A DNA stretch of 7,484 nt, taken from positions 1 through 7,484 of the forward strand of contig JAQTRI010000165.1 of the NCBI GenBank assembly GCA_028711905.1, given 5' to 3'. The position numbers and the translations under genes were made by a program. Shown piece after piece: positions 1 to 5,666 of this stretch (the stretch's first letter is position 1; every line of letters begins with the position of its first letter). The stretch is from Candidatus Wallbacteria bacterium. GTDB lineage: Bacteria > Muiribacteriota > JAQTZZ01. The notes under the pieces are model-generated. The model searched no databases. It was not told where the DNA came from and worked only from the letters and a program-made list of their open reading frames with translations.

Positions 1-1278
1 CTTACCCACAACGATCCCGACATGGCGCTCGCGCTCGCCTGCGTAATGCTTCCAGAAAACGATATCTGCGGGCTTGATGTTGCGCGGATCGACTTTGTCA
101 TTAGCGATCTGGCTGTAACCGAAACTTGATTTAAGCTGATTCTTCAGTCCCTGGGCCGATACATTGTAATCTCCAGGATAATGAAACTTGCCGGCCTCTG
201 TGAGAATGGCGCTGACTACAGCTGCGCACGCCAGGCCGCCCCATTCAGTCAGCTCTGTGTAGACCTTGATTCCGTATACAGTGCCGGACATGCCCTCCGC
301 CCCAAGCGCAGCCTGAACGATCTTGCGGTCCATGGCCGAATCCGGCTGCGGATCGTCACTGGAGCCGCTTCCTCCGCCTATCGTCACATCACTGCCTGAG
401 ATCCATCCCTTAGATCCCCACATCGAGTATTTCACATAATACCAGCGGTTGTATTTGCGGTAGATCGTCAGAATTTTGCCTGAGGAAACTGTGGATACGA
501 CCTCAGACGCTGCATCAGGTATTTTACGGATGTCGGCCGAGGATTTGGCCACTGTGCAGGTGGCTGAACAGGTCTCGCCGTATTGATCCGGATTCAGGAC
601 CGAACTGCCGCCGGAACCGGGACTGGCGCTCGATCCCTCGATGGTCACGCAAACTTCAGAGATCCAACCCTGGCGGTTTTTCGGAGTGGTGACTTTGTAC
701 CAGGTCTTGTTCGCGCTGCTTTCAATCTGCTCATCGAGCACATTCATCCTGTTGCCGGAATAAACGGTTTCGACCTCGGAAAAGGTTTTTCCCGGTCCGC
801 TGCGGACAAAGGCCTGGCCTAAGCTGACTACAGCTGTTTTCCGCAGGGACTGTTCGCCTTCAGTGCGGTAATCCTCGTCAGTGAACGGAACATACAGCAC
901 CTCATCATAAGCCCTTCTGACGAATTCGCAGATATTCTGATAAGCGATATCGTCCCTGTCGGCTCTGTCCGAAGCTGAAGCCCTGTCAAGCGTGTCGCGG
1001 ATCCCTGACACCAGATTGATCAGAAGCTGCTTTTTGCCCGGGGAAAGCGCTTCTGGATACTGACGCTCCATTTTTGAGACATAGGCGATGAAATCCCGGA
1101 TCACGAAATCGGTTTCCGCGCCAGGTTCTCGTGCTGTCAGGCGGCTGCAGACGCGTTCGTCCAGAGCGTAGGCCCTGTCCCTGACAGCGTTGAGCACTGC
1201 AATCACCGGATTGGCACTGAGCGTGGCTGTGAAAAACAGTATCAGAACCAGCATGCCTGTCATCAGTCTGTGTCCCAT
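1..1278 (-). CDS. Secreted SH3b-domain protein with C-terminal NlpC/P60- or CHAP-like hydrolase domain (C-terminus beyond the window)
   Basis: The frame is open from an ATG at 1278 through the left edge, giving 426 residues without a stop. Residues 1-22 form a Sec signal peptide (hydrophobic stretch LVLILFF, cleavage likely after SA at 21-22). Residues 23-147 are a charged, probably helical region I do not recognise. Two bacterial SH3 domains follow, about 148-213 and 241-300, each with the VRSGPG- or IRKIPD-type turn and a closing GWIS; Gly/Ser-rich linkers at 215-226 and 301-307 separate them. From about 316 a cysteine-hydrolase domain begins: Cys351 in GLACAAVVS is the candidate nucleophile, PADIVFW (403-409) matches the usual PGDxxxW segment, and His419 in RHVGIVVG is the candidate base. 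The third catalytic residue would lie beyond the edge. Known members of these families cleave peptidoglycan stem peptides or crosslinks outside the cytoplasm, with SH3b domains binding the wall. A GGAGG sits five bases before the start. NlpC/P60 versus CHAP cannot be settled on the visible part. Confidence 0.85.
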   Translation of the reverse strand, partial: MGHRLMTGMLVLILFFTATLSANPVIAVLNAVRDRAYALDERVCSRLTAREPGAETDFVIRDFIAYVSKMERQYPEALSPGKKQLLINLVSGIRDTLDRASASDRADRDDIAYQNICEFVRRAYDEVLYVPFTDEDYRTEGEQSLRKTAVVSLGQAFVRSGPGKTFSEVETVYSGNRMNVLDEQIESSANKTWYKVTTPKNRQGWISEVCVTIEGSSASPGSGGSSVLNPDQYGETCSATCTVAKSSADIRKIPDAASEVVSTVSSGKILTIYRKYNRWYYVKYSMWGSKGWISGSDVTIGGGSGSSDDPQPDSAMDRKIVQAALGAEGMSGTVYGIKVYTELTEWGGLACAAVVSAILTEAGKFHYPGDYNVSAQGLKNQLKSSFGYSQIANDKVDPRNIKPADIVFWKHYAGERERHVGIVVGK

Positions 1279-1283
1279 ACATC

Positions 1284-1288
1284 CCTCC
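1284..1288 (-). promoter_or_regulatory. Ribosome binding site of the SH3b/hydrolase gene
   Basis: On the minus strand GGAGG lies five bases before the ATG at 1278. It supports this start, which also begins exactly at a signal peptide. An ATG four bases further upstream is out of frame with the domains. Confidence 0.7.
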
Positions 1289-1319
1289 GGAAGAAAATAC
1301 TCGGCTGATCTTTAAACCA

Positions 1320-1325
1320 ATTATA
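1320..1325 (-). promoter_or_regulatory. Candidate -10 box (TATAAT) for the leftward SH3b/hydrolase gene
   Basis: The minus strand reads a perfect TATAAT about 40 bases upstream of the start codon at 1278. No TTGACA-like hexamer lies 16-18 bases upstream of it; the nearest TTGATA (1349-1354) is 23 bases away, too far for a normal sigma-70 promoter. The box is suggestive, but the promoter may need an activator or may be elsewhere. Confidence 0.35.
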
Positions 1326-1347
1326 GTCACAAAACAAAGGTTCGGGC

Positions 1348-1365
1348 GTATCAATCAGTATCAAT
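1348..1365. repeat. Tandem direct repeat GTATCAAT, 10-base period
   Basis: GTATCAAT occurs at 1348-1355 and again at 1358-1365, separated by CA, so the two copies lie on the same face of the helix. They sit between the leftward SH3b gene and the rightward secreted gene, just upstream of the candidate TATAAT at 1320-1325. This could be a transcription factor half-site pair. The repeat is short and may be chance. Confidence 0.3.
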
Positions 1366-1494
1366 TGAAAGCGGTCCGGAATAACAGGCGAGAAAGAGCA
1401 TGTCAGCCGGATTTTTCCGTATGCCCGGTTTGCTGTACAATGTCGTCATGAGCAGGGGCAAAGATCCTTTACCGCCAAAGTCTCCGGTGCCGCT

Positions 1495-2754
1495 ATGATC
1501 GATCTGCTGGTCAGACCGCGAAACCGGCGACATCGTCAGGTCGTCCCTCACTTCCCTCAAATAATGACTTCCATCCTGCTCCTGATTTTTCTTTGTCTGA
1601 CACGCGCCTCTGCATCGGATTTTCCGCTTCACAGCATCGAAGTCGACGACCGTGATTTCTTCATCTTCGACATCGCGGGATTTTCCGAAGGGAGAAATGT
1701 TATCCTGGACCATTCTGACGGGACAGGCACATGGGACGGCGAACCCCTGGCATACAGATTCAACGCTCCCTGCCCGCTGCGCCTGTTTTTCCAACCTGAC
1801 CCGGATTGCACGGCCTGTCAGGTCGTGCTTGAAGTGCACAGGAGAGATGAATTGATTTCTTCATCCGCTTCAGTCCTGTCCCTGAGCGGCATAATGCCGA
1901 TTTCGCACAGGATTTCCTTCAGCACACCAAACAGGCTCGGGATCTACACCCTGACCGTCGGCCTGACCCTGAGCGGCCCTCCGGGCACACATGCAGAACC
2001 CCGGTTGTTCCGGTCCGAACACCGGCTTTTCATCCTTTTCGCTGCTCCCGGGTTCACAGCCGATCTTCATGAGTGGGGGCTCAGACACGAAGATTTCACG
2101 AAAAGAAACCTCGGACTGCTCGGATCATGGCTTGAACAGGATCGGAATCTGCACCCGGATTTGAATTCGATAGTCTCCGGTTTGCACAGGCGCTTTACAG
2201 ACAGCAGATTCTGCCCTTACACGATCTTCGACACCCCGACCGAATTCCAGTCACCCTGGGAACTGGTGCTCGATGCCGAGCATTGCCGGCCCATGGAATG
2301 CGAGCCTGCAGCCGCCCTGATGACTCAGGCCATCCACATGCTCGGATGGAGCAAGGCCTGCGTCCGCTATCTCGGAGCCATGGCCGATCTGAAGGGGTTT
2401 TGCCACGAGCATCTGCGCGATGGTGATTTCGAGATCAGGATTCATCCCCGGACCTGCAATTCCCCTGGAATCACGGACAGCAGCTTCTGGGTTTACGATG
2501 CTGTCTGCCAGGTGGAGTTTCCCGGCAGCCGGACGGTCTGCCATGTGGTGTCGCTCAAAGCCGGCAACGGGCAAAGTCCACTATCAGGTTCGTATGAATC
2601 TCTGAATACACCTGGCCCGGGCGGTTTCATCAGCCGATATGTCTGGTACGGTATCAGGGACCTGAAAGTGTATACCACCCATCCTGATCCGAAGCATCCG
2701 GCATCCGGGCAGGACCCGTTTGCTTACTGGCGGTCACTGCTGCCGGCCGACTGA
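1495..2754 (+). CDS. Secreted cysteine-rich protein of unknown function, possibly transglutaminase-like
   Basis: I do not recognise this 419-residue protein. Starting at 1495, a polar, arginine-rich leader (1-23) precedes a hydrophobic segment (27-35) and an ASA cleavage site at 38-40, so it looks Sec-exported. The ATG at 1564 (residue 24) would give a cleaner signal peptide, and neither start has a good Shine-Dalgarno sequence. Residues about 42-185 are rich in alternating hydrophobic residues, as in a beta-sandwich. The later part contains MECEPAAALMTQAIHMLGW (267-285) followed by VRYLG (290-294), reminiscent of the transglutaminase-core pattern in which the nucleophilic Cys starts a helix ending in a Leu-Gly turn; Cys269 would be that Cys. 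The usual His-Trp strand is not clear: the nearest segment reads DSSFWVYDAV (328-337) without the His. The predicted mature protein has 11 cysteines, including a CxxC at 105-108. The gene is divergent from the SH3b gene and convergent with the first tldE. The ORF is secure; the family suggestion is weak. Confidence 0.8.
   Translation: MIDLLVRPRNRRHRQVVPHFPQIMTSILLLIFLCLTRASASDFPLHSIEVDDRDFFIFDIAGFSEGRNVILDHSDGTGTWDGEPLAYRFNAPCPLRLFFQPDPDCTACQVVLEVHRRDELISSSASVLSLSGIMPISHRISFSTPNRLGIYTLTVGLTLSGPPGTHAEPRLFRSEHRLFILFAAPGFTADLHEWGLRHEDFTKRNLGLLGSWLEQDRNLHPDLNSIVSGLHRRFTDSRFCPYTIFDTPTEFQSPWELVLDAEHCRPMECEPAAALMTQAIHMLGWSKACVRYLGAMADLKGFCHEHLRDGDFEIRIHPRTCNSPGITDSSFWVYDAVCQVEFPGSRTVCHVVSLKAGNGQSPLSGSYESLNTPGPGGFISRYVWYGIRDLKVYTTHPDPKHPASGQDPFAYWRSLLPAD
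1564..1566 (+). other. Alternative start codon of the unknown secreted protein
   Basis: This in-frame ATG lies 23 codons downstream of the longest start and begins directly at the hydrophobic core (MTSILLLIFLCLTRASA). Starting here yields a 396-residue precursor with a conventional-length signal peptide. No Shine-Dalgarno sequence lies within the usual distance, so the choice stays open. No in-frame ATG, GTG or TTG exists between the upstream stop at 1366-1368 and 1495. Confidence 0.45.
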
Positions 2755-2782
2755 CAGTTGTGAGAAAAAACGTCAACAACTG
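2755..2782. repeat. Inverted repeat (hairpin) in the convergent gap
   Basis: CAGTTGT at 2755-2761 is perfectly complementary to ACAACTG at 2776-2782; the pairing extends by two bases (GA with TC) if one A is bulged. It begins directly after the stop codon of the rightward secreted gene and lies 41 bases beyond the end of the leftward tldE. It could slow or end transcription from either side, but neither strand has a U-tract after the stem and the stem is AT-rich. It is a candidate only, not a canonical intrinsic terminator. Confidence 0.35.
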
Positions 2783-2823
2783 CAAAGGAAATGTCGCTGC
2801 GCATAACTGCAATAAACTGCCGC

Positions 2824-4116
2824 CTATTTCCCTGAAATCGTCAACCCTGAGAACACCATCCAGGGCAAGAGCCAGCTTCCGGAATTGATGCGTTCCCTGG
2901 AGATCGACCTGATGTTCTGGAACATCTTAAGCAGATTTCCGGAAACCATGGTTTCAGTGACCGGGAATTTTATTTTACCGTTCTCGATGTAATAGCAGTT
3001 TTTAGCCACACCGGAGAAATCTCCGTTCACGCTGGGCATGCCACCGGAAAACCGCATCAGCAGAAGCCCCCGTTTGACGGATCTCACCATGTCATCGAAA
3101 CTCGCATCCCCGGGTTTGACAATGTAAAACGGGCTGAAATTAGGGGAGCGCTTATGCCCGGTTTTGTTGGCACCATACAGGGACAGGGAAAAGTTCTTCA
3201 ACACACCGTCCTCGATCAGGCGGCAGCCCTTCTGCACAAAGCCATCGGAATTGAACCACTCGGTTTCGCAAAAGTGCCTGCTCACTGGCGATGATTCAAG
3301 GCTGAAATCCTGCGCAGCCACATTTTGTCCCAGCTTGTCGCGCAACAGGCTGGTTCCTGAGATCATAGACCGGTCGCAGAGATAAGAGTCCATGTAATCA
3401 TAGATAAAACTTACTAGGCATCCCGGAGACATCAGAATATCCCCGGCGAACTTTCCTTTCAAGTGGCCACAGTTAAGCTGATCCTGCACCTGCCGAAACT
3501 GCAATTGCAGCATTCCCTTGTTGATCAGCCGGTCAGACAGGTCGGGCAGCGAACATCCGCAGTAGTTGAAAGAGGATGTTTTGGTATTCTGCTTGGCCAG
3601 AAACAGCACGGTAAACCGGTAAACTCCGGTGCAGGATGACAGGTCCACACCGCTTGAGTTGACCAGCCGGTCATTCTGCTGCATATGCTCCATGGTCGCT
3701 TCCCGTACCCGGACTAAGGGATAACGCTCCCTGATGTCGGCAAGCAGTTCGGTTAACCGATTGTGCATTTGATCCATGTCCGGTTGTTGCGGGCCTTTTA
3801 TCAGACTGCGCTTGTTCGGGCAGTGTGCGAAATCATGGGCCGGGTCGGCCGGAGCCGAATCTGCTGACAGCATCACAGCTTCGACCGCCTCTTTAATTGA
3901 TGAAAAGTCAGTCTTGTTGATTAAATGTGTGCCTTTTTTGCCGCTCCTGATCGCCTGCAGCATGAGAGAACTGTTGACAGTGGTGCGCAGGAGTTTGACA
4001 ACGCCCTCATCAACATTGAGCTCGGTGGATCTGGATTCAGTCAGCCGGCACTGGCCTTTATCCGCAGTCCGCTTTATCCCTTTCAGTGCTGTTTGCAGTA
4101 TGCGTTCCCCAGTCAT
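2824..4116 (-). CDS. tldE: TldE/PmbA-family protein, non-catalytic partner of the first TldD
   Basis: The 430-residue product belongs to the PmbA/TldE side of the TldD family (E. coli PmbA is about 450 residues). In the known system TldE pairs with TldD to form a cytoplasmic protease that cuts unfolded peptides; TldE shapes the chamber but has no zinc site. No HExxxH is present here, as expected. Residues 1-90 match the N-terminal family domain; the C-terminal signature is clear: SGGMPSVNGDFSG (357-369), IENGKIKFPV (377-386), SGNLLKMFQNI (392-402) and a terminal SGLTISGK. The start at 4116 is chosen because it overlaps the tldD stop by one base (TAATG) and has GGAGG six bases upstream; a longer frame reading back to 4209 would run far into tldD and is unlikely. 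The protein has 11 cysteines, many for a cytoplasmic protein. The family is certain; the substrate is unknown. Confidence 0.93.
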   Translation of the reverse strand: MTGERILQTALKGIKRTADKGQCRLTESRSTELNVDEGVVKLLRTTVNSSLMLQAIRSGKKGTHLINKTDFSSIKEAVEAVMLSADSAPADPAHDFAHCPNKRSLIKGPQQPDMDQMHNRLTELLADIRERYPLVRVREATMEHMQQNDRLVNSSGVDLSSCTGVYRFTVLFLAKQNTKTSSFNYCGCSLPDLSDRLINKGMLQLQFRQVQDQLNCGHLKGKFAGDILMSPGCLVSFIYDYMDSYLCDRSMISGTSLLRDKLGQNVAAQDFSLESSPVSRHFCETEWFNSDGFVQKGCRLIEDGVLKNFSLSLYGANKTGHKRSPNFSPFYIVKPGDASFDDMVRSVKRGLLLMRFSGGMPSVNGDFSGVAKNCYYIENGKIKFPVTETMVSGNLLKMFQNIRSISRERINSGSWLLPWMVFSGLTISGK

Positions 4117-4118
4117 TA
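4114..4118 (-). other. TAATG stop/start overlap between tldD and tldE
   Basis: The TAA of tldD (4118-4116) shares its last A with the ATG of tldE (4116-4114). Together with the GGAGG at 4123-4127 inside the tldD end, this suggests translational coupling, which fits an equimolar heterodimer. Confidence 0.85.
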
Positions 4119-5495
4119 CCTGCCTCCCACATTGATCCGGCCGCGTACAGCCGGGCCGCCCATGCCGACGATCATCGGCTGTTTTTTGCCGCAGAATCCG
4201 CCGCAGCACCAGCTCAGCTCATCGGACACCATGTCCACTGTCTTGAGAAAATCAAAGGCCACGCCGGATACAGTGACATCCTTCAGAGCCCGGCCCAGTT
4301 TTCCCTTTTTGATCTCATAGCCCATTGTCACAGCAAACATGAATTCTCCGGTAGCATCAGCCTGACCATTACCGGGCCTGATCAGATAATATCCTTCATC
4401 GATCGAGGCGATCATGTCGTCGATTTTGTGATTTCCCGGCAGAATTGCTGTGTTGCGCATACGCACCAGCGCCTCGTCAGAATCCAGAAATGCCCGGGCA
4501 TTGCCTGTGGCCGGCATTTTGAAGTCCATGGCCGATTCCTTGTTGTGCAAATAGCTTTTCAGAATTCCGTTTTCAATGATCATGGCGTCCTCAGCCACTG
4601 TGCCCTCATCGTCGATGCGCACCGGCACCGGGCAGGGCTTGCCGAGCGCGGTATGGGCGAAATCAGCCAGGCTGACGATCGGGCTGGCGACCAGTTGCTG
4701 CCAGCAGTCGCCGGCCACGGAACCACTGCGCACCAGATCCGACTCCACTGTGTGGCCAACGGCTTCATGGGCCAGAATTCCGCCGAGTTCCGCGTCCAGG
4801 ATGCAGGTGTGCACACCTGCCTTGGGATAAACGCCACGGGTCTTCTGTTCCAGGGCCTGGTACTGTTTGCCGATAGCCGGCATCAGAGCATCAGGGGAGG
4901 TAAAATGCTGCCCAAAGAAGCCATACCCGCCGTAGAGATCGAACAAAGAAATCGGTTCTTTCTTGTATTCCATGGTCAGATCCACATAGATCATGATTCT
5001 GGGCAGCAGGGAATGCAGTTCCGAGCCGCAGGATGTGATGAGCTTTTTTTCCATGGAAATGGAGTAGAGGCTTAAAGATCTGCTCGTCAACTTCGGAAAT
5101 CGGGCCATGATCATGCGATCGAGCCCGGTCAGGAAGGCTACCAGTTCAGCGATGGTGAAATGTTTCTTCGGTTCTTTTGGAACATCGACAGCCTTTCTTC
5201 TGCTGCTGGGAAGATCGGATTTGCCGAGAGATGACTTCCTTCTCAAGTAACCTGCGTTGCTCCCGGCTTCCTTGATCACTGATTTAACAGTTTGTTTATC
5301 AATCACGGGATTTGAGGCAAAGCCCCAGGAGCCGTTGATGTAAGTTCTGGCAGACAGGCCGCTTTTCATAGTCCGACTGTTGAACATCAAGCTTCCGTTG
5401 ACCAGGTTCAGCCTGTGTTCAAGGTTCTCCTGCAGCCTCAATTCAGTGTAATGCTTGAAATCCGGTGCAGAATGTCTCAGATCCAGATCAATCAT
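4116..5495 (-). CDS. tldD: TldD-family zinc metalloprotease, catalytic subunit of the first TldD/TldE pair
   Basis: The 459-residue product (E. coli TldD is 481) carries the zinc motif HEAVGH at 243-248, where the two His bind zinc and Glu244 activates water. The third ligand in E. coli TldD is a C-terminal Cys in a CGK motif; here Cys435 in FCGKKQP fits, and two further cysteines (430-431) lie close by. Other family marks are RIDDEGTVAEDA (293-304), ATGNARAF (329-336), VRMRNT (344-349) and the C-terminal GMGGPAVRGRINVGG. The N-terminal half (1-210) is the family's alpha/beta domain. TldD with TldE degrades unfolded peptides and in E. coli also matures microcin B17 and removes the CcdA antitoxin. 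The start at 5495 has GGAGG four bases upstream. It is the first gene of an operon with tldE, transcribed from the shared divergent region. Its substrate cannot be read from the sequence. Confidence 0.94.
   Translation of the reverse strand: MIDLDLRHSAPDFKHYTELRLQENLEHRLNLVNGSLMFNSRTMKSGLSARTYINGSWGFASNPVIDKQTVKSVIKEAGSNAGYLRRKSSLGKSDLPSSRRKAVDVPKEPKKHFTIAELVAFLTGLDRMIMARFPKLTSRSLSLYSISMEKKLITSCGSELHSLLPRIMIYVDLTMEYKKEPISLFDLYGGYGFFGQHFTSPDALMPAIGKQYQALEQKTRGVYPKAGVHTCILDAELGGILAHEAVGHTVESDLVRSGSVAGDCWQQLVASPIVSLADFAHTALGKPCPVPVRIDDEGTVAEDAMIIENGILKSYLHNKESAMDFKMPATGNARAFLDSDEALVRMRNTAILPGNHKIDDMIASIDEGYYLIRPGNGQADATGEFMFAVTMGYEIKKGKLGRALKDVTVSGVAFDFLKTVDMVSDELSWCCGGFCGKKQPMIVGMGGPAVRGRINVGGR
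4123..4127 (-). promoter_or_regulatory. Ribosome binding site of the first tldE
   Basis: GGAGG on the minus strand, six bases before the ATG at 4116 and inside the last codons of tldD. It decides the tldE start against the longer in-frame ATG at 4209. Confidence 0.75.
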
Positions 5496-5499
5496 CGAT

Positions 5500-5504
5500 C
5501 CTCC
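5500..5504 (-). promoter_or_regulatory. Ribosome binding site of the first tldD
   Basis: GGAGG on the minus strand, four bases before the ATG at 5495. It supports this start for tldD. Confidence 0.7.
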
Positions 5505-5535
5505 ATATTCTGTTTTTCCTTTGTGCCACTTAAGA

Positions 5536-5564
5536 TAGACTTATTCTGCGCATGGTTTCATAAT
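5536..5564 (+). promoter_or_regulatory. Candidate promoter for the rightward tldD-tldE operon
   Basis: TAGACT (5536-5541, four of six matches to the -35 consensus) and CATAAT (5559-5564, five of six) are separated by 17 bases. Transcription would start near 5571, giving a leader of about 95 bases. The -10 lies opposite the -10 of the leftward promoter, offset by one base. Confidence 0.45.
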
Positions 5565-5587
5565 AGCATAAAGACCTGGTGTATCAA
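5560..5587 (-). promoter_or_regulatory. Sigma-70-like promoter for the leftward tldD-tldE operon
   Basis: On the minus strand TTGATA (5587-5582) and TATTAT (5565-5560) are separated by 16 bases, each hexamer matching consensus at five of six positions. TGC directly before the TATTAT makes an extended -10. Transcription would start near 5552, leaving a leader of roughly 55-60 bases before tldD. It overlaps the rightward promoter. Confidence 0.6.
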
Positions 5588-5655
5588 AATGGGGAAAATT
5601 GCTTTATCATGTTTCTGTTGCTTTTGAATGAGAGTGACCGTAATCAACAGTATCC

Positions 5656-5659
5656 GGAG
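5656..5659 (+). promoter_or_regulatory. Ribosome binding site of the second tldD
   Basis: GGAG seven bases before the ATG at 5667, in an otherwise AT-rich leader. It supports the chosen start. Confidence 0.65.
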
Positions 5660-5666
5660 TTAAACC

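Larger units (their letters stand above)
1279..1494. other. Divergent intergenic region between the SH3b gene and the unknown secreted gene
   Basis: These 216 bases hold the leftward ribosome binding site, the TATAAT at 1320-1325 and the GTATCAAT repeats. For the rightward gene the only promoter-like element I see is TACAAT at 1436-1441, without a convincing -35, so its promoter is not established. A short out-of-frame reading frame starting at ATG 1448 ends in a TGA overlapping the ATG at 1495; I see nothing to show it is expressed. Confidence 0.5.
5496..5666. other. Divergent regulatory region between the two tldD-tldE operons
   Basis: This 171-base gap is the only place from which both protease operons can be transcribed. 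Besides the two overlapping promoters it holds a 7-base direct repeat TTGCTTT at 5599-5605 and 5618-5624 (19-base period), which could be an operator for the rightward operon but may be chance. No convincing gene is present. Confidence 0.6.

Noticed and set aside
986..1354. A 122-codon minus-strand frame over the start of the SH3b/hydrolase gene
   Set aside because: It is a different frame on the same strand. The frame starting at 1278 has the signal peptide, ribosome binding site and SH3b and hydrolase domains.
1430..1441. TACAAT at 1436-1441 as the -10 of a promoter for the unknown secreted gene
   Set aside because: The -35 position holds TTTTCC and there is no extended -10, so the match is too weak to annotate as a promoter.
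1351..1839. A 162-codon minus-strand frame overlapping the unknown secreted gene
   Set aside because: The plus-strand frame has a signal peptide and continues for 419 codons. The minus frame has no recognisable domain and no ribosome binding site.
4117..4209. A 31-residue N-terminal extension of the first tldE, starting at 4209
   Set aside because: It would overlap the conserved C-terminus of tldD, has no family counterpart, and the TAATG junction with GGAGG six bases upstream gives a much better start.
4086..5075. A 329-codon plus-strand frame opposite the first tldD
   Set aside because: It is antisense to a gene with clear HEAVGH and other family motifs. Its translation is low-complexity in style and matches no family; long antisense frames are common in GC-rich coding DNA.
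5589..5627. A 12-codon frame (MGKIALSCFCCF) in the gap between the two protease operons, considered as a peptide substrate or RiPP precursor
   Set aside because: It has no Shine-Dalgarno sequence, is very short, and is only the tail of a longer chance frame that overlaps the start of tldD on the other strand. Its position and cysteines are suggestive, but nothing supports expression.
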